Shown here in pieces: positions 23,201-24,163 of a stretch of DNA of 24,163 nucleotides. Made by a program: the position numbers and the translations under genes. How positions within the stretch are numbered: position 1 is the stretch's first letter; every line of letters starts with the position of its first letter. Below the pieces are notes generated by a model. It had not been told where the DNA came from. It did not search any database and saw only the letters and a list, made by a program, of their open reading frames with translations. This stretch comes from Streptomyces sp. NRRL WC-3618 (lineage in GTDB: Bacteria; Actinomycetota; Actinomycetes; Streptomycetales; Streptomycetaceae), in NCBI RefSeq assembly GCF_001280005.1, contig NZ_LGDW01000026.1, forward strand, positions 1 through 24,163. Reading direction: 5' to 3'.

Positions 23201-24163
23201 GGCGGACCTGAGTCTGGGGCGGGGTCTGGCGGGGGGTGCGGCCACTGGGGCGCCGGGGACGGCGTCTCCGGCGTCGGTGCCGAGTCAACGGGACCAATCC
23301 GCAGGGTTGTCGGGAGTCACCGGGGCGCCCGTTTCTGGGGGTCTGCCCGGCGGGGGAGGCCCCTCGCCGGTGACCGCTCCGGCGGCCGTCTCGGCGCAAC
23401 GGGGAGGTGCCGCAGGGGTGTTGGGTGCCACCGAGGCTCCCGGTCCGGTGGGGCTGCCGGGTGTCGGCGACCCCTCGGCGGTGGCCGCTCGGGCGGCGGT
23501 CTCGACCCAACGGGGCGCTCTTGACGGGGCGTTGGGTGCCATGGAAACTCCATATGCCCCCGGGCTGACCTCGTCCCTGGACGCCCTCGCCAGCCGTTTC
23601 CCCGCCGCCGCCGAACTCGGCGCCCTGCTGCGGGAGACGGCGGACGCCGCAGCCGAGCTGATCGGCGCGGGCCACCGTCGTCCGGGTTCGGCCGCGGCCT
23701 ATGCGGGCGACGCCACGCAGGGTCCGGGCGGCCCCACCGGGAGCACCGGATTGCCCGCCCCGACCCGCCACACGCCCACCGGGCTGGACCGACGGCCCGC
23801 AGCGACGCCCGCCGGTGTCTCCTCCCAGCCCACACGACACGCGTCCGTGCCACCGACCGGGGCCTCCCGCCAGGCTTCCGTGCCGCCCACGAATGCATTC
23901 CCCCAGGTCGCACCCCCACCTGCCGGGGCTTCACGCCAGCCGGGGGCCACCCCACCACCCCCCTGGCGCACCACCGTCCACGTATCCCCCGACACCATGC
24001 CGTACCTCCTCGACCACTGCTTCTTCCCGCAGCGTCCAGGCTGGCCGGACGTGTCCGACCGATGGCCGGTGGTCCCGGCGACGACGATCGTGCAGCACAT
24101 GGTCGAAGCCGCCGAGCAAGCGGCGGAGCGGACGGCCCCGCATCACCACCGCCACCCCTACCC
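20298..24163 (+). CDS. PUFA-synthase-like PKS, KS-AT-linker-DH, cut by the window edge
   Basis: The frame from ATG 20298 stays open to the right edge (1288 full codons), so the gene is partial. KS (about 10-475): C218 in DAACASS, H356 in EAHGTAT and H400 in IGHTMPAAG, all intact. AT (about 602-900): S672 in GHSVGEW and H777 in SGFHTPM, but the usual PGQGSQ is PGLEGD. Residues about 910-1220 are a low-complexity Gly/Ala/Pro/Ser linker holding 37-residue repeats. At about 1222 a hot-dog dehydratase begins, with a likely catalytic H1240 in LLDHCFFPQ and DRWPVVPATTIVQHM. It probably condenses and dehydrates together with the preceding protein. It begins 5 bases after that gene's stop with no clear ribosome-binding site, suggesting translational coupling. 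No chain-length-factor domain lies between KS and AT, unlike PfaC. Confidence 0.92.
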   Translation, partial: MTDRHATAVPVAIVGMSVLLPGAPGLDAYWQNLLAGTDAITEVPDGRWDADAYYRPDSAGDRAVADQVYCRRGGFVDALAEVEVTRFGIMPNSVSGTEPDQLIALNVAAAALADAGGDDHLPDRHRIGVVLGRGGYLTPGLVRLDQRVRTASQLVRTLGELLPDLDPGQLDRVRTAFTDRLGPDSPESAIGLVPNLAASRVANRLDLRGPAYTVDAACASSLVAVDQAVNELASGRCDLMLAGGVHHCHDITLWSVFSQLRALSPSQRIRPFHRGADGILIGEGTGVVVLKRLADAERDGDRIYAVIRGTGVASDGRAAGLVNPDPGGQTHAVRQAWQAAGLDPAQPGSLGLLEAHGTATPAGDAAELATLAEVFGPRESGDADGGGPAVIGSVKSMIGHTMPAAGVAGLVKAALAVHHGMLLPTLHCDDPHPALAATRFRPLDKAAPWETTAEQPVRRAAVNAFGFGGINAHVVIEEAPGARTGKAARRGKAARMGAASPAPTVTVVEPERVLLLAADTPESLAALLDADDTAVLAAGLDATRTHQRAGRTRLGIVDPTAKRLTLARRTVAKGRTWHGRSDVWYRPGPLQAGAAHELGGLAFVFPGLEGDFEPRVDDIAAHFGLDGVLPAGERAEVGDVGRHGFGVVGVGLLLDRALRRMGVVPDAVAGHSVGEWTAMTAAGLYDQDEVGAFMATFDPDTVSVPGLAFGALGAPAERVLAALAEEGWGDAGIVLSHDNAPGQSMVCGPQEAVEEFVRAFRARGVLSQVLPFQSGFHTPMLAPYLAPIEQAAHRFRLRPPTVPVWSGTTAAPFPAGESAVRELFVRHLLEPVRFRQLVEAMYAAGHRTFVQVGTGQLGSLIGDTLAGRDHLVVAANSPHRDGLAQLRRVATALWTTGRETAPALPSPALGNPTGGPTPHTAGPSDRSTDPAHATASVRGDRPSNRPPVRLDLGGALISLDEPTLTRLRADLSLGRGLAGGAATGAPGTASPASVPSQRDQSAGLSGVTGAPVSGGLPGGGGPSPVTAPAAVSAQRGGAAGVLGATEAPGPVGLPGVGDPSAVAARAAVSTQRGALDGALGAMETPYAPGLTSSLDALASRFPAAAELGALLRETADAAAELIGAGHRRPGSAAAYAGDATQGPGGPTGSTGLPAPTRHTPTGLDRRPAATPAGVSSQPTRHASVPPTGASRQASVPPTNAFPQVAPPPAGASRQPGATPPPPWRTTVHVSPDTMPYLLDHCFFPQRPGWPDVSDRWPVVPATTIVQHMVEAAEQAAERTAPHHHRHPY
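21741..21791 (+). repeat. 18-bp imperfect tandem repeat in the KS-AT linker
   Basis: gcgcgtacggggaaggca is followed by a near copy at 21759-21776 and a partial third at 21777-21791. It encodes ARTGKA-ARRGKA-ARMGA, a basic patch directly after the KS domain of the second synthase, probably a slippage product in a tolerant linker. Confidence 0.75.
23274..23567 (+). repeat. 111-bp (37-residue) imperfect tandem repeats in the AT-DH linker
   Basis: Three in-frame units start at 23274, 23385 and 23496; the third is about 24 residues long. Each opens with a S/AVxxQR motif (SVPSQR, AVSAQR, AVSTQR), followed by GxLGxxxAP and GLPG elements, and the spacing is exactly 37 residues. The copies have diverged, so the duplication is not recent. 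The function is probably a flexible spacer between AT and the dehydratase. Confidence 0.8.

Noticed and set aside
20271..24155. Long minus-strand frames opposite the second synthase gene (such as 20271-22031 and 22065-23840)
   Set aside because: They are shadows of the plus-strand frame that starts at 20298 and runs off the edge with clear KS and AT active sites.

Overview
The window is very GC-rich DNA from an actinomycete, most likely a Streptomyces. This rests on codon third positions that are nearly all G or C, GTG starts, the proline-rich, single-membrane-segment protein, a stand-alone LigD polymerase gene divergent from ku, and a short inverted repeat of a kind common between Streptomyces genes. 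From memory and unverified, S. coelicolor keeps a PBP/FtsW pair and a ku/LigD-polymerase pair close together in its chromosomal core. If so, the left half is core chromosome and the right half is an accessory locus beside it.

Region 1 (1-2549): an AurF-type diiron oxygenase gene (minus) preceded by a palindromic promoter/operator, a divergent proline-rich membrane protein, and a DUF3291 protein whose 3' end overlaps it. Region 2 (2594-9171, all minus): an envelope-themed run, in transcription order a dual-specificity-type phosphatase, a lipoprotein, a sensor histidine kinase, a secreted Q/N-rich SH3-like protein, an FtsW/RodA SEDS protein and a class B penicillin-binding protein. FtsW and the PBP overlap (ATGA) and form a transglycosylase/transpeptidase pair. 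Lipoprotein and kinase also overlap (GTGA). No response regulator is present in the window.

Region 3 (9201-12649): a NERD-domain protein, a GNAT acetyltransferase and a two-gene non-homologous end-joining module. The module is a LigD polymerase/primase domain without nuclease or ligase parts, divergent from a Ku with a long Lys/Ala/Thr-rich tail. Region 4 (12650-13260): a 611-base non-coding stretch with two short tandem repeats, hairpins, a good sigma-70-type promoter and two GAATATT-containing dyads.

Region 5 (13261 to the right edge): two very large, closely spaced genes of an iterative polyketide/PUFA-synthase-like (hglE-type) system. The first (2343 aa) reads as two nitronate monooxygenase/FabK-like barrels, KS, AT, one ACP and KR. 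The second (open at the right edge, 1288 codons visible) reads as KS, AT, a long low-complexity linker and the start of a hot-dog dehydratase. Together they supply condensation, acyl transfer, carrier, ketoreduction, dehydration and probably enoyl reduction, enough to make a reduced or partly unsaturated acyl chain. The architecture differs from classical PUFA synthases in its N-terminal enoyl-reductase-like fusion with one barrel lacking the usual histidine, its single ACP, and the absence of a visible chain-length-factor domain. This locus is the most interesting part of the window. Its product cannot be read from the sequence.
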